From Byssochlamys sp. IMV 00236 (lineage: Eukaryota; Ascomycota; Eurotiomycetes; Eurotiales; Thermoascaceae): a DNA stretch of 64,000 nucleotides. Shown here in pieces: positions 1 through 10,514 of the stretch. The stretch lies in NCBI GenBank assembly GCA_001931875.2, contig MSJH02000826.1, forward strand, positions 186,001-250,000, read 5' to 3'. Below the pieces are notes generated by a model, which saw only the letters and a program-made list of their open reading frames with translations, was not told where the DNA came from and made no database searches. Each line of letters opens with the position of its first letter. Within the stretch, counting starts at the first letter, position 1. The position numbers and the translations under genes were made by a program.

Positions 1-552
1 AGTGTTGAGGAAGTTCTTGAAGATGCCATCCTTGTCAGCACCGGCAATCTTCTGGAGCTCCTCAATGATCTGCTGCTTGTCGGCCTTGGTGAGGGTCGGG
101 GCGTCCAAGATGGTGGTGAGCTTGGGGTCCTTCTTGAAAGTCTCGTGGAGGTTGGCAAGAGCCTTGGCGGCCGAGTCGAGAGTGGAAGTCTTAACGGCAG
201 CAGTGTACTATAAGAAATTGATGAAAAGCGTCAGCTAGGGTTCGTTCTATCCTTTCAATTGCGGTTTCGCTCGTTTCAGTGGGCTTGAGGTCCTTTTTCA
301 TGCTGTACGCTCGGACCATCGGAAGGAAAAGGGTTCAATGGCTTCGAGGAGAGAGGAGTCGCATACCAGAGAGCTGGCATAGGTGCCATCGATACCGAAC
401 AGAGCCACAGGGGGCCTCACGTCCTGGGCGGGCGTGGCGTAGGTCCTGATGCCATTGAGGGCGGCAGTGCGAGGAACGGAGAACTGCTGGACGGAGGCGC
501 GCAGACCAGCGCGGGCGACTCGAGCGGAGAGCATTCTGACGGAGGCGATCAC
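1..552 (-). CDS. atp5: ATP synthase subunit 5 / OSCP, mitochondrial (5' part, runs off window)
   Basis: Oligomycin-sensitivity-conferring protein, the peripheral-stalk subunit that ties F1 to Fo in the mitochondrial ATP synthase. Exon 1 is 552-367 and exon 2 runs from 207 past position 1. The intron (366-208) begins GTATGC and ends TTATAG, and the join preserves the frame, giving YASSL then YTAAVKTS, which is the conserved N-terminal OSCP motif. The first 30 or so residues are rich in Arg, Ser and Ala with no acidic residues, as in a mitochondrial presequence. The start at 552 is the first ATG of the frame. The C-terminal half lies outside the window, so integrity cannot be judged. The next gene leftwards is unknown; to the right lies an NRPS relic on the same strand. 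Confidence 0.93.
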
Positions 553-1356
553 GGCCGCGAATGGAGGAGAGATTGGGTATCGAAAAGAGGCGGAGGGGAT
601 GGTGTATGGGGGGCAATTGCCGCTGCTGTTCCGGAGAGCCTGAGATGGACGAAGTCGACGTCCGAAGTTCTACAGAACCCGGCTGTTTGGTCACGTGGCC
701 GCACCATCCGACACGCCGACTTCCGCACGTCCTCCCGACGGCCGGAGCCCCTCGCGCATAATAATATCGATGTTACTACGCATGATAATAACGGGGTGAT
801 ACTCGACATCATTTGACCTCTAGACCATGATGCAACATACCGCCCAGGTACATATCGAAATGATAGCATTTTTGGAACGTAGAAGGGCAGATTAACATGC
901 AAAACTACCTGTCATATCACGTGATATCACACGTGACCGAATTGTGCACACCAGAAAGCTCCCTTCAGATTCTTCTCTCGTCACTGATACTAGATCCGAT
1001 CACTAAAGGCTCTTACTCTAGGTCATAGACACCATGGGAATAAGACTTATATGGGGCAGTAAGAGTCGGTATGAAGCTATAACGCGAGTCACACACTGAA
1101 ACAAATCTTGAAATGGATGAATAGAAATTGCTTATTCGCTATAACTAATAATACATGTGAATAGAATCAGGTGTACTGTACATTGACACAAGCTTTACAA
1201 TGTCCTCTACAATCCGTTGTGCCGGTTTCCCCCCGGTCATTATCGTACAAAGATCCCATCCGAGACAACAGTTTGATCAAGAGAGAGGCATCCGTCGCAG
1301 TATTGATCGATGATCAATTTTGAAGAGGCACGGATGATCGATCGCGGGGGCGTCAA
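553..1356. other. Intergenic region with CACGTG palindrome
   Basis: About 800 bases lie between the OSCP start and the 3' end of the NRPS relic. I see no supportable gene. A 14-bp perfect palindrome centred on CACGTG lies at 914-927, with a second CACGTG-like core (ACACGTGAC) just after it. These look like bHLH/bZIP sites and could serve the OSCP promoter. No remaining NRPS adenylation or carrier sequence could be recognised downstream of the relic's stop codon. Confidence 0.5.
914..937. promoter_or_regulatory. Candidate CACGTG (E-box/CBF1-type) palindromic site
   Basis: Positions 914-927 form a perfect 14-bp palindrome built on TCACGTGA; a second core, CACGTGAC, follows at 930-937. It lies about 360 bases upstream of the OSCP start codon. 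Cbf1-type bHLH factors bind RTCACRTG, so binding is plausible but unproven. Confidence 0.35.
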
Positions 1357-4273
1357 TCACGAAATGAAGGACCATTTCGCGGAAGAGACGGTGCTCACGG
1401 ACACATTGTTCTCTTTACTGAGGATAGCCTCGATCTCACGCTTGATCTGGCTATCAGTTCGGCCTAGCAAGATGATATCTCCGGTAGTAGTGAACTTAGC
1501 CAAGTCTCCAGTGAGATAAATTTTGCCCAGATGATCATGGGTTATGAATGCTGATTTCCCACTTTGTGGGCGCAGATAACCATGAGCGACTTGCACGCCT
1601 CCAATGGCCAGTTGACCCACTCGGCCTGGGGGAAGGCGACGATGTTGATCATCAAGAATGTAGACAAGGACGTTGGGTAAGGGTCTACCAACGTCGGAAA
1701 CAGGAGTGGTACGGAACATCTCCCGGCTCACGACATTGACGGTAGTTTCTGTCGGTCCATAGACATTCAGAAGATGCACGTGTTCCGCCCAGGCGTCTCG
1801 GACTGCCTCTGACATAGTCTCACCACCAAGAGCCAGGACCTGGAGCGATGGAGACAGAGCGGGAGCTAGCAATGTGGCTACCGTTGGGGTAGTGGCGATG
1901 TGAGTGATCTCCCAGTCTCTGACGACTTGTTGTAAGTTGGATAGTAGGAATTCATGGCGGCCAATGACAAGAGTTGCGCCTGCAGATAGTGTGGAAAAGA
2001 TGTCCACGACAGAGACATCGAAAGTGTAAGGCGCCAGTTGTAACAGTCGACTTCTGGGTTGCAAACGGTAGATGGATCGATGTTGCGTTATTGAGTTGCG
2101 GAGAGCTTGGTGGTCAATAGCCACACCCTTTGTGAGACTGGTCGGTCCGCTCGTGTACAGAACACAAGCTATATTAGAGGGATGCTGATGGACATGAGGC
2201 GACATCGGAACAGCATCGGTGATCTGAGGAATGTTCTCAGGGATGATGAAACAGGGCACAGTCTCCAACACATGAATCTGAAGTTCTCTCTGGAGATCCT
2301 GAACCTTCGACCAGTGAGCAAAAGTGCCTGTACTTGGCACCAGAATAGCCTGGGGTTTGCAGTCCTGGATGATGGCCATGTTCCGATGGATAGGGTCCTG
2401 GACGCTCAATGGGACGTATGCAAGACCAAGTTGCATGATGGCTAGAATACAGATGATCCGATCGACGCAGGCGTCACTGAATATGCATATCGTAGCTTCT
2501 CCTTCGGTATGCACGTCTTGTTGCTGTATCCATGAGACGAGAGAGGCAACTCTGACTTGAAGTTGCTCGTATGTGCAGGACTCTTCTCCATCAAACGAAA
2601 CAGCGGTGCGGTGTGGGAATTCCGAAGCCATATTCATTATCTGGTCGTGCACAAGAGGCTCCCTGTCCACCTCCGGTTGCTTGGGACCATGGAAGCTTTC
2701 GAGTAGTCTAGTCTCGACGTCGCTCAAGAAGCCTAGACTGTTGGTTGTAGTGAATGCAGGATCATGTGTACCATGTAGAGAGAGCAGAACCTGGTGGAAA
2801 GACTCCGCTAAATTTTCGGCTTCGTACTCCACAAGCACCCTGGGGTCATACTCGATCTTCACATCCAAGGTAGTGCTGGACTCATGACGAACCAGGGACA
2901 CCGAAAAAGTCAGGGGAAACTTAGGGCTGACGGACCTGCCCTGAGATTCTAGCACATGAGCAGCTGGTCTGAAAACGCCAATGTTGCGCGAACCTTCATG
3001 GTACACAAACATTGCCTCGAAATCGTTGCGGCTGACACCAGCATACTCAAGGACCTTCTCGAATGGCGTCTGAGAATAGACCAGTGCCTCATTAACGGCG
3101 CGCACAACTCGCTTGGTATTATCCAGAACAGGGAGGTGAGCATCTAGTGCGACCCGAATGGGGAGGATGTTCGTGAAACATCCGTATATTGTCTTCTCTG
3201 TCTCGACAGGGCGATTGGAAACGGGAATCAAAACAGTTGGGGATTTGCAGTCGTATCGGAGAAGCATGGTGAGCATGAACACAGACAAGAATTTACTGAA
3301 CGACGTGGCACCTATTTCGTGCGCCCAAGGAATCGTGGCTGTCGTGATATCGAATGTCGAGTGAACTATTCCGAGCGACGATACATTATTGGTGTTACCG
3401 AGAGGGAGCATACCCTTGATAGCAGGACCTTGAGCGAGAGCGGATTGCCAATGGTGTCGTGATGCTGAGACATAGCTTTGGTCGGAAAGTATTTTCCGTT
3501 CAGAGGCGGAAATATCGTGATAGTCGAAAACAATGCCTGCTCGAGGGAATTGATGTTCGCCCTCAAGCTCTTTGAGCAAGAGGTAGAGAGAACTCTCGTC
3601 ACAGAGCGCGTGGTGTATGTTGAGATACAGATACTGTTTCTCACCTGGCAGCTGGAAACCATGACAGCGTATCAAAGGAGGATTACCAAGATCAAACGGC
3701 TTATTAGTATCGTCCTGGCACAGCTGGACCATACGGTTCCATGCGTTATGATAAGACCGGTCTCTCAAGTCGTGAATTGAGAAAGCGAATTCAGTTTTGT
3801 CTGAAGTGACTTGCCATAAGTCCTGGTCAAAGATGAAGTATGTTCGAAAGATTGATTCTCTCTCCACAATGATCTTTAACTTTTGCATGATAAGATCAAT
3901 CGTGAGCCCGCCAACTTCATGAACGGATGGTAGGCTGTACGAGGCATCCCCGAAGGCTTGTTGCAGAAAATAGAATCGCTGTTGAGTATAACTCGCCAAG
4001 GCCTTTTCTCGTCTGCGGCCCAAAAGCAGGTGACACAGACAATGTAGAGACTGAGCTTGGAGGTGTAAACTCAGTTGCACAGATTGACTTCCTATTCGAA
4101 GACGAGGAACTGAGGTCGACGAATTCGCTCAAGTCTAACGATGCCCGTTGCTGAACGGATGCGATAAGGTCTGCATAGGTATCGACGACGTTTCGAACGA
4201 ACTGGCTCCCGAAGATGAGCGGGTTATAGTCAACGAGGATATCAACTAATGAGTTAATTGGCAACGCTTGCAC
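1357..4273 (-). pseudogene. Nonribosomal peptide synthetase relic (linker, condensation domain, truncated adenylation domain)
   Basis: Remnant of a multimodular NRPS. A frame beginning with a non-ATG codon at 4273 carries a Ser/Thr-rich inter-domain linker. It then runs out of frame near 4000, where the condensation domain starts in another frame (C1-like SYTQQRFYFL). The C domain keeps HHALCDE (HHxxxD) and PVSNRP. The adenylation domain keeps YGPTETT (A5) and TGDLAKF (A7). Its A3 loop reads TSGPTSLTKG rather than the usual TSGSTGxPKG. The A8 region jumps from GRTDSQIK straight to REIEAIL, which suggests loss of about nine codons. The frame stops soon after, with no A9-A10, carrier or terminal domain. 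There is no proper start codon and an in-frame stop lies just upstream. I infer a dead gene in which 2.7 kb of open frame has survived. Confidence 0.85.
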
Positions 4274-4427
4274 CCGAGCAGTGTTGTAATATAACCCTCA
4301 CTCTCTACATAGTAATAGACGGTGCAGTCTTGAATATGAGACGGCGCAATGGTAGATGATACTTATAGTTGATAGTGGGTATATACAAACACATATAGAA
4401 ACATTCATCACGTTTAAACGCCACCGT

Positions 4428-5702
4428 CTACCACCCATACTTGGAGCCAGCCTCTTTCTTGTTCCGGCGCCCAGCAGCGAAGCTCTCCTCCAGAGCATCC
4501 TTCTGGCTATTAGCCACATTGACAAGTTGCTGCAACGAATGCTTTCCAGGAGCGACAGAGCGGACTGGGTTGTGTTGCTGTGCGGCAAGCTCCGCCTCAG
4601 ATGCTTGCGCAAGGTATGCTTGATTAGCAGCGTATTCTGCGTCTGTGTTGAAGTTGAGGATGCGAGACTTGGACGCCGCGGGCTGTCGACCCATAAGCTG
4701 GCGCCGCTGAGCGCGGGAGAGATTCAAATCGTTTGCGATATCGTCCAGTGTTTGTGAGGTTGACGATGCAGAGGCGGTCTGGTCGTAACTTATTTGCTCA
4801 CTTTCTGCTTCTGAAGGCTCTGGCTGAGGACCAGCGGGGGTCTCATTGAGATCCGTATTGTATACCAACGGCTGGTAGGTCGCTGCGGTCTCTGCCGTTA
4901 TATCTGGGACAGTCGTCCTCTCCTCGCTCGCAATGGAGAAGAGGCTAACCTTTGGCTTCTGTGGTACTGGTGCCGGTGTCGGTGCAGATACTGCAGCCTG
5001 TTCCTTTGACTCAGGAATGGGTGTCGTTGTAGTCGTAGTAGTAGCTCTCGCCGCCGCCGCCGTCGCCGTTGTCTTTTTCTTCTGCGCATTCCTAGCCACC
5101 GACAACGGCTTAAACATCATCGCATTTCCAATCTTCTTCGGTTCCCCCTTCGACTCAGCTGGTCCATCACGTAAACTTCCAGCGGTAGGAATACTCTCAT
5201 CATCGGCGCCTGCACCTGCATTACTACTACTAAGAGCCTGTTGTTCCTGCCGCATCTCCGCATCGGCTGCACGATCAAACCCCGGCGTTGCGCCCGTCTT
5301 CAAACTAAATATCTTCCTCGTAGAAGTAGGCCCGGACTTCTTATCCGCTGCAGCAGCACTTCGTTTCGGCGCAGGGAGGAATGAATTGAATCCGGAAAAT
5401 GCGCCCCCTCCACCACCTGTCCGAGCTTTCTTTCGAGCTGGTCCACCATCTTCCTCGCCTGTCCCGTCAGTAGTCGGTGTCTCTGGTTTTATTTCCGGTA
5501 GTGCGACGCGGAGTTTGCGCGGATTGCTGCGGTCGACGAGGGATTGGAAACCTCCAGGTGCGGCGGCGGGTTTGGAAGGTTTCGATTGATTTGAGGTTGC
5601 AAGTGTTGAAGAAGAAGAAGAAACTTCTTTCTTTGGAGATTGTGTCGTCTGTTCGGTCTCTGAGTCGGAGTTTTCAGAGTCGGAATATGAAACGAGAGCC
5701 AT
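4428..5702 (-). CDS. PRCC C-terminal-domain protein (mitotic checkpoint / splicing-associated)
   Basis: Single-exon gene encoding 424 residues. The start at 5702 was chosen because homologues begin with an acidic MALVSYSDSE motif; an in-frame ATG at 5849 would add 49 residues without family support. The N-terminal half is low-complexity (Ser, Ala, Thr, Lys runs). Conserved PRCC-family blocks follow: a VSLFSI block, then YQPLVYNTD, and near the C-terminus LSRAQRRQLMGR and a HSLQQLVNVA stretch ending in KYGW. Human PRCC interacts with MAD2B and is found with pre-mRNA splicing factors; the fungal role is not established. It faces the NFKBIL1-like gene across a shared 800-bp upstream region. Confidence 0.85.
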   Translation of the reverse strand: MALVSYSDSENSDSETEQTTQSPKKEVSSSSSTLATSNQSKPSKPAAAPGGFQSLVDRSNPRKLRVALPEIKPETPTTDGTGEEDGGPARKKARTGGGGGAFSGFNSFLPAPKRSAAAADKKSGPTSTRKIFSLKTGATPGFDRAADAEMRQEQQALSSSNAGAGADDESIPTAGSLRDGPAESKGEPKKIGNAMMFKPLSVARNAQKKKTTATAAAARATTTTTTTPIPESKEQAAVSAPTPAPVPQKPKVSLFSIASEERTTVPDITAETAATYQPLVYNTDLNETPAGPQPEPSEAESEQISYDQTASASSTSQTLDDIANDLNLSRAQRRQLMGRQPAASKSRILNFNTDAEYAANQAYLAQASEAELAAQQHNPVRSVAPGKHSLQQLVNVANSQKDALEESFAAGRRNKKEAGSKYGW

Positions 5703-6501
5703 TTTGCGACTGGTAATGTGGTCGTGGAGGGGGATTTGGATGAAGTAAGAATAGTAACCAACATAGCTATGGAAATAATGCTCGGAGATCTCTAGCGTTC
5801 TCGCCACAGTCACGACGCGCGGACCACATGCGGGCATCGTTAAGCTCATACTTCAACAGTTCAACTCAACTTGGCGGATGCTTGTCTGTGTGTCTACATA
5901 GCCCATCTATGAATCGCAGATGGTATGAGAGAATAGTATAATAATGTTGTTAAATGCTAATGACTTGTCTATCGACATCTAGGATAGAATCGCCTATAAA
6001 GGAAAGCGTTGTATGTGCCTTTGAGATGTACCTAGTTAGTATGTTTTACCTCAATTGAAGGCTTCTTAAGGAATTAGTAGGCGATATGGGATTAAACCCC
6101 TGCTCAATCTATTTTCCTATTCACGAGGTAACTACACGCGTAATTCCTGGACTAGATCAGAGATCAACATCAGATAGTCAAGTTACTGTAGTTAAACATC
6201 TTAACCAAGTTAACGTTAAGATAAGCTCCAAATGACTAATCAGCAAGAAAGCTAACGAGTTAACTATTGCGTCCCCTCCCAGCATTATCAGATATGCTTC
6301 GATAATTCTCCTCCAAAAACCGAATCCTCGCTACAGGAGGCACTCATTCTCTAATGACCTACACAAATACCATGTCTCTTACCCTCTAGCAAGGCAAGGG
6401 ATCGCACCTTCCCTTACAACCTCGATGGCGGATTCAAGAGGCAAATAAACCCGAGCTCTGCCCCCGACACAGAGCGAGAGAGAAACCAAACTAACTACAT
6501 C
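5703..6501. other. Divergent promoter region
   Basis: Intergenic sequence between two diverging genes (PRCC-like and NFKBIL1-like). It is AT-rich around 5930-6270, with several GTTAA-type words and no open frame worth reporting. A pyrimidine-poor stretch precedes the right-hand start. I see no further feature. Confidence 0.5.
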
Positions 6502-7689
6502 ATGGACACGACCATTTCTCCCGAAGCTGCTGATGTCGAGCGGCGCAAGCTTCTCGAGCAACTAGCTGCGCAAACTGGCACGAAACGCAAGAAGCCAGAC
6601 GACGACGACGGACCTACTCCATCGCACGAGTCAAAAGAACAAGACAGAACTGGAGACGAATACTCTCGTTCGCAACATGGCAAGTTTCGATTCAAGTCCT
6701 CCAAATCGAAATCGAAATCATCACGTTCAAAGCGCGATTCTCCCTCACATCGCTCATATCGCGAGGAGGAGGAGGCCGAGCGTCATCACAGTCACCGTCA
6801 TCACCGTCGACGACACCACCATGGCCACCATCGAGCGTCGTCCAAGCGCGAAAAGACTAACAGCGAGCGGTCTGCGTCTCCTTATTCTCTACACCATCGG
6901 TCGCTTTCGCCAAATACTGCCTTTCGCGAATCTCTCTTCGACGCCCTGGGCGACGACGAAGGCGCCGCGTTCTGGGAATCCGTATACGGCCAACCGATCC
7001 ATACGTATCCGAATCCAGCTGTGCCGAAAGGGCCTGATGGGGAGTTGGAACAGATGGATGAAGAAGAGTACGCCGCATATGTGCGGGCAAAGATGTGGGA
7101 AAAGACACATCAGGGGATTATGGAAGAGAGGGAAAGACTGCGCGAAGAGCGTGCGAGGGCGAAAGAACGTGACGACAGAAGACGACGGGAGACGTCCGAG
7201 AGGATGCAGTTCGAAAGGGCCATGGAAGAGAGTCTGAGGAGGGGTCAGGAGAGAAAGAAGGTCAAAGCATGGAAGGCTGCGTGGGAGGAGTATCGACGGA
7301 GTTGGGACGAGCTCAACTCGTTGGCTTCGTCGTCGTCGAACAAGGATACGGGAAAGGAAGAAGAAAAGCCTAGAGATCAGCATCTTCGTAATCTCCTCTT
7401 CTGGCCTGTGGAATCTGGCAAGCGTCGAGATGTTTCCTCAGATGCTGTCGAAGCATTCATGCGACATGCTCCTGCAGTTCCTTCTCCGGACTCTAAGTCC
7501 GGCGATGCTACTCCCTCAGACCTGCTTGCGACTCTCAAAGCGGAACGTATCAGATGGCATCCGGACAAGATCCAGCACCGGTACAGCGGTCTCGGAATCG
7601 ACGACTCGGTCATGCGAAGTGTCACGGAAGTCTTCCAGATCATTGACCGACTCTGGGGCGAGGAGCGTCATAGAAGAGGCGAGAAATGA
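6502..7689 (+). CDS. NFKBIL1-like protein (IkB-like family, J-domain-like C-terminus)
   Basis: Intronless gene, 395 residues. The N-terminal third is basic, with SKSKSKSS and a His/Arg run (about residues 95-112), resembling RS-type splicing proteins. The conserved core follows around residues 150-215, where FWESVYGQP, KGPDGELEQM and EEYAAYVRAKMWE match the NFKBIL1 family. Next comes a long charged helix (about 200-280, probable coiled coil). The C-terminal 60 residues contain IRWHPDKI and a DRLWG tail, a degenerate DnaJ-like motif also seen in animal NFKBIL1. Unlike the animal proteins, no ankyrin repeats are visible. Animal members are linked to splicing; the fungal function is unknown. Confidence 0.85.
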   Translation: MDTTISPEAADVERRKLLEQLAAQTGTKRKKPDDDDGPTPSHESKEQDRTGDEYSRSQHGKFRFKSSKSKSKSSRSKRDSPSHRSYREEEEAERHHSHRHHRRRHHHGHHRASSKREKTNSERSASPYSLHHRSLSPNTAFRESLFDALGDDEGAAFWESVYGQPIHTYPNPAVPKGPDGELEQMDEEEYAAYVRAKMWEKTHQGIMEERERLREERARAKERDDRRRRETSERMQFERAMEESLRRGQERKKVKAWKAAWEEYRRSWDELNSLASSSSNKDTGKEEEKPRDQHLRNLLFWPVESGKRRDVSSDAVEAFMRHAPAVPSPDSKSGDATPSDLLATLKAERIRWHPDKIQHRYSGLGIDDSVMRSVTEVFQIIDRLWGEERHRRGEK

Positions 7690-8605
7690 GCTCGATGTCT
7701 TCTACGCTACCTTATGGACATATCCATATTTTCTCCCAGAATCATCTTCTACTGTACTATTAGCACGTTACGCGGCGTTACGGACTTTTCTTTCCTTGCA
7801 GAATAGACACGGCATCTTGATACCCAATCAATGTTTGATTTACAAAGGCACTTTTTCTTTCGCTGTTCCTTTTCGTTTTTCTCCATATCTTATACCGAAA
7901 TTCCATCTCAGTTACCATCCCCCTCTGCTCCTTTTCCCCCTTTCCATTCATCATTACTCCGATCCCATCATCTTAGGCAACAGAATCAAGAAATCATGAG
8001 ATAACACTCTTCTTCTTCTTCTTCTTTTTTTCTTTCTCCTATCGCTAATCATCACATAGACACAAGACAATAAATAAGGAGATGCTATCGAGACAGCTTG
8101 GGCGACAATATTGTAAAAACACACAGCATATGATGAACAGAGTTAATTTCAGAGGTACAGCAAGAAGAACAAGGAGATAAAGACCAGGAAAAGGGAACAT
8201 GTAGACGGTTTGGTTTGCGGAGGCCCTCATTGCATGATGCGCCGTGGGAAAAGTTGAGAAAATGAGAAAAGGAAGCGAGAGTTCGAGAAATAAGGAAAAG
8301 AAAACCGAGAGGTCAGAGATGGTCGAGGTGATAAGTAAGTAGAGGAGTTGTATTGTAGTTCGTTTGTTTGCCGAATTGCTTGTTGCTTCCGTTACGGTTT
8401 TCACGGCGGGTATTTTGTTTGTTTCAGCCCGATAGTAGGAGCTGAGACTCAATTGGGATAGATATCGAAGGCGAGCAAGGGAAATATGACATGGTTAGGC
8501 TCTGTTGATTCGTGATCAGGTCGGGGAAAGGCTGGAATAAAAGCTGCAGCGGCAGTATGCAATTGGTACTGAAATAAATTGAAGATACAAGGGCGCTTGC
8601 GTTCT
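7690..8605. other. Intergenic region between convergent genes
   Basis: This holds the 3' regions of the NFKBIL1-like gene and the lectin gene. It carries a (CTT)n/T-rich tract near 8009-8032. Open frames on the minus strand here lack family signatures and codon support. No gene seen. Confidence 0.5.
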
Positions 8606-9957
8606 CTAGAACCTCGAGTAACGCTGCTTCGACCTGTACAGCGTCCAACCGAAGTATCCACCGACAATTGCGCCGAAGAACAGAAGCGTCTTGAAGAAGA
8701 ACCAACCCCAGCCGCCGCTGCTCTTCTGCGGCTTAGGTGTAGCCGCAGCAGGTCGTCCACGACCTGCCGACGGACCGCTTCCACGGTTGGTGCCGCCAGA
8801 GACACTGTAGAGGTTATTCGAAGTGATAGAAATAATGTCATGGTTATCGCTCAGCTCTCCGGTCTCGGCAGAAAGACCGAGGTAGGAGACGGCAGGGATA
8901 GCGATGTTGTATTCCGGAGCCGTCAGAGTGAAGCAGTTAGTCCATGAATGATCCGATTTGTACTGGAGATCGAGGGTCAGGGACTTGTCTTGGAAGTAGG
9001 TAAGACGAGCCTTGGTGGGAATCGCAGCGTCACGAATGCCACGGGCCTGGATATTATTGTTAGTTCGTCTGCTGCTACATCCAAAAAAAGATAACCATAA
9101 ATCCATACCGAACAGCCAGCCAATTCATTCGCTTTGCCGTCGTGAGCCTGGTCATACGTCGTCTGCCCATCACCCATCATAGCCATAACGTAGGGAAAAG
9201 TGACACCGGGACGATTGTTCTTGTAAGTATCAAAGAAGATACCCAGACCCTCGAATCGATCCGTCGATCCAAAGACAGGGCCCTGCGTTGCGCGCTGCTT
9301 GGTAAGCCACAACGCGAAGCCATCCCCATGGAGGTTTCCGGAACCGTGAATCTTAAACTCGACCTCGATCTAGTAGACCTGTCAATCACCCCGAATCCCA
9401 ACCCCAAAAGTATACATAGCTCCCGTCAAGACGGGCAACATGACAGAGAACTAACCTCCCAATTCGTCGCCGTGAGAGGCACACGAGAGAATAACCATCC
9501 TTGCTGAGAAGGCTTGTCGGACGTCAGACGGATATACCTAACAAGCAAATTCATTTCAGCAAACCATCATCCCTAGCCCGCGAAATGAGCAGCTTCATAC
9601 TTGTCCGCGCGAATGATAGTATCTCCACCGAAATCGAACCACCGGCTCTGCATGTCGGAATCCAGATATGGCTATATACGAGGGACCAATTAGATCACAA
9701 TTGCGTCCAACACGACGTTAAACCACGAATGGGGGCGCTTGTCAATCCATACCGGTGCAAGACTATGAGTCCGGAGCTAGATGTTTCCCAACATAAGGGC
9801 GTTAGCAAGCTTCCTCAACAAGCACATTAATACACCAATGGTCCCAGGAAAAACTCACAGGAATACTCCTAACGTCTGGATCCCCCTCATAAGCATTTGC
9901 GGCACCAACGACCGCCAAAGCGGTCCATAGACACGCCGAGAGGCGCTGGAACAACAT
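8606..9957 (-). CDS. L-type (legume-like) lectin, ER-Golgi cargo receptor (Emp46/47, VIP36 type)
   Basis: Membrane lectin expected to bind high-mannose glycoproteins and carry them between ER and Golgi. Six exons were rebuilt with perfect phase closure: 9957-9859, 9776-9753, 9671-9601, 9537-9456, 9369-9109 and 9046-8606, giving 325 residues. Residues 1-22 form a signal peptide. The lectin fold shows RWFDFGGDTII, GWLFSRVPL, GNLHGDGFALW and GIFFDTYKNN, with the metal- and sugar-binding Asp/Asn residues present. A Ser/Pro/Gly linker leads to one membrane segment at about residues 293-316 and a short basic cytosolic tail (RSKQRYSRF). Exon 2 is only 24 bases. The tail lacks a clear KKxx signal, which fits VIP36-like more than Emp47-like recycling. 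Confidence 0.92.
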
Positions 9958-10514
9958 TGCGAAGAAGGGCTCGAGTCAAGTCAAGAAATCAAAAGCGGAG
10001 GTGGATGCTCCGCGATTCAAACGATAGGAAGAAGTAGAAAGAGGCGCTTCAGCTGGCAGGGTTGGTTTCAACTGAAGCAATGCGTTACAGACTAAGGTTA
10101 GGAAAAAACGACCGGAGGTAAGGTAGCTGGAGAAAGCGGGATTGGAATTGTCCCTCTCGTTTAATTTGTTATAGAAAAAAATAATGGACTTTTCTGCGCG
10201 TGGACGTGTCCAGATCAGTCACCGGGACTTTTCTGCACTTCACAGAGACATGATCTTTCCCAGGGAGGAAAGGAAAGGCGCGCCGTCGGGCTATGTAGAT
10301 TGTTAAGTTGGTAGATGTAGATCTGGATGCTCTTCCACCCGTAACATCCAAGTGTCCACATCGGCCCTTGAGGTGGCGCAGGCAACCAGCTCCAGCCACA
10401 GAGCCCAGCAACCTTCTTTGCCCGCGAACAAGATCTTTCTCATACTCTCATACTCCCGACGAAACAATCCGAACCAAATCTCCCCATTTATCCCTCCATA
10501 TACATCCTTTCAAC
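9958..10514. other. Divergent promoter region
   Basis: Region between the lectin start and the Tim13 start, transcribed apart. The Tim13 side carries long C/T-rich stretches just before the start codon, as is common for fungal core promoters. No gene seen. Confidence 0.5.

Noticed and set aside
4933..5589. 218-codon frame antisense to the PRCC-like gene
   Set aside because: Low-complexity Val/Ala/Phe runs are reverse reading of the Lys/Thr/Ala-rich gene.
5702..5849. 49-residue N-terminal extension of the PRCC-like protein
   Set aside because: The conserved acidic MALVSYSDSE start at 5702 is the family N-terminus; the extension looks like leader sequence.
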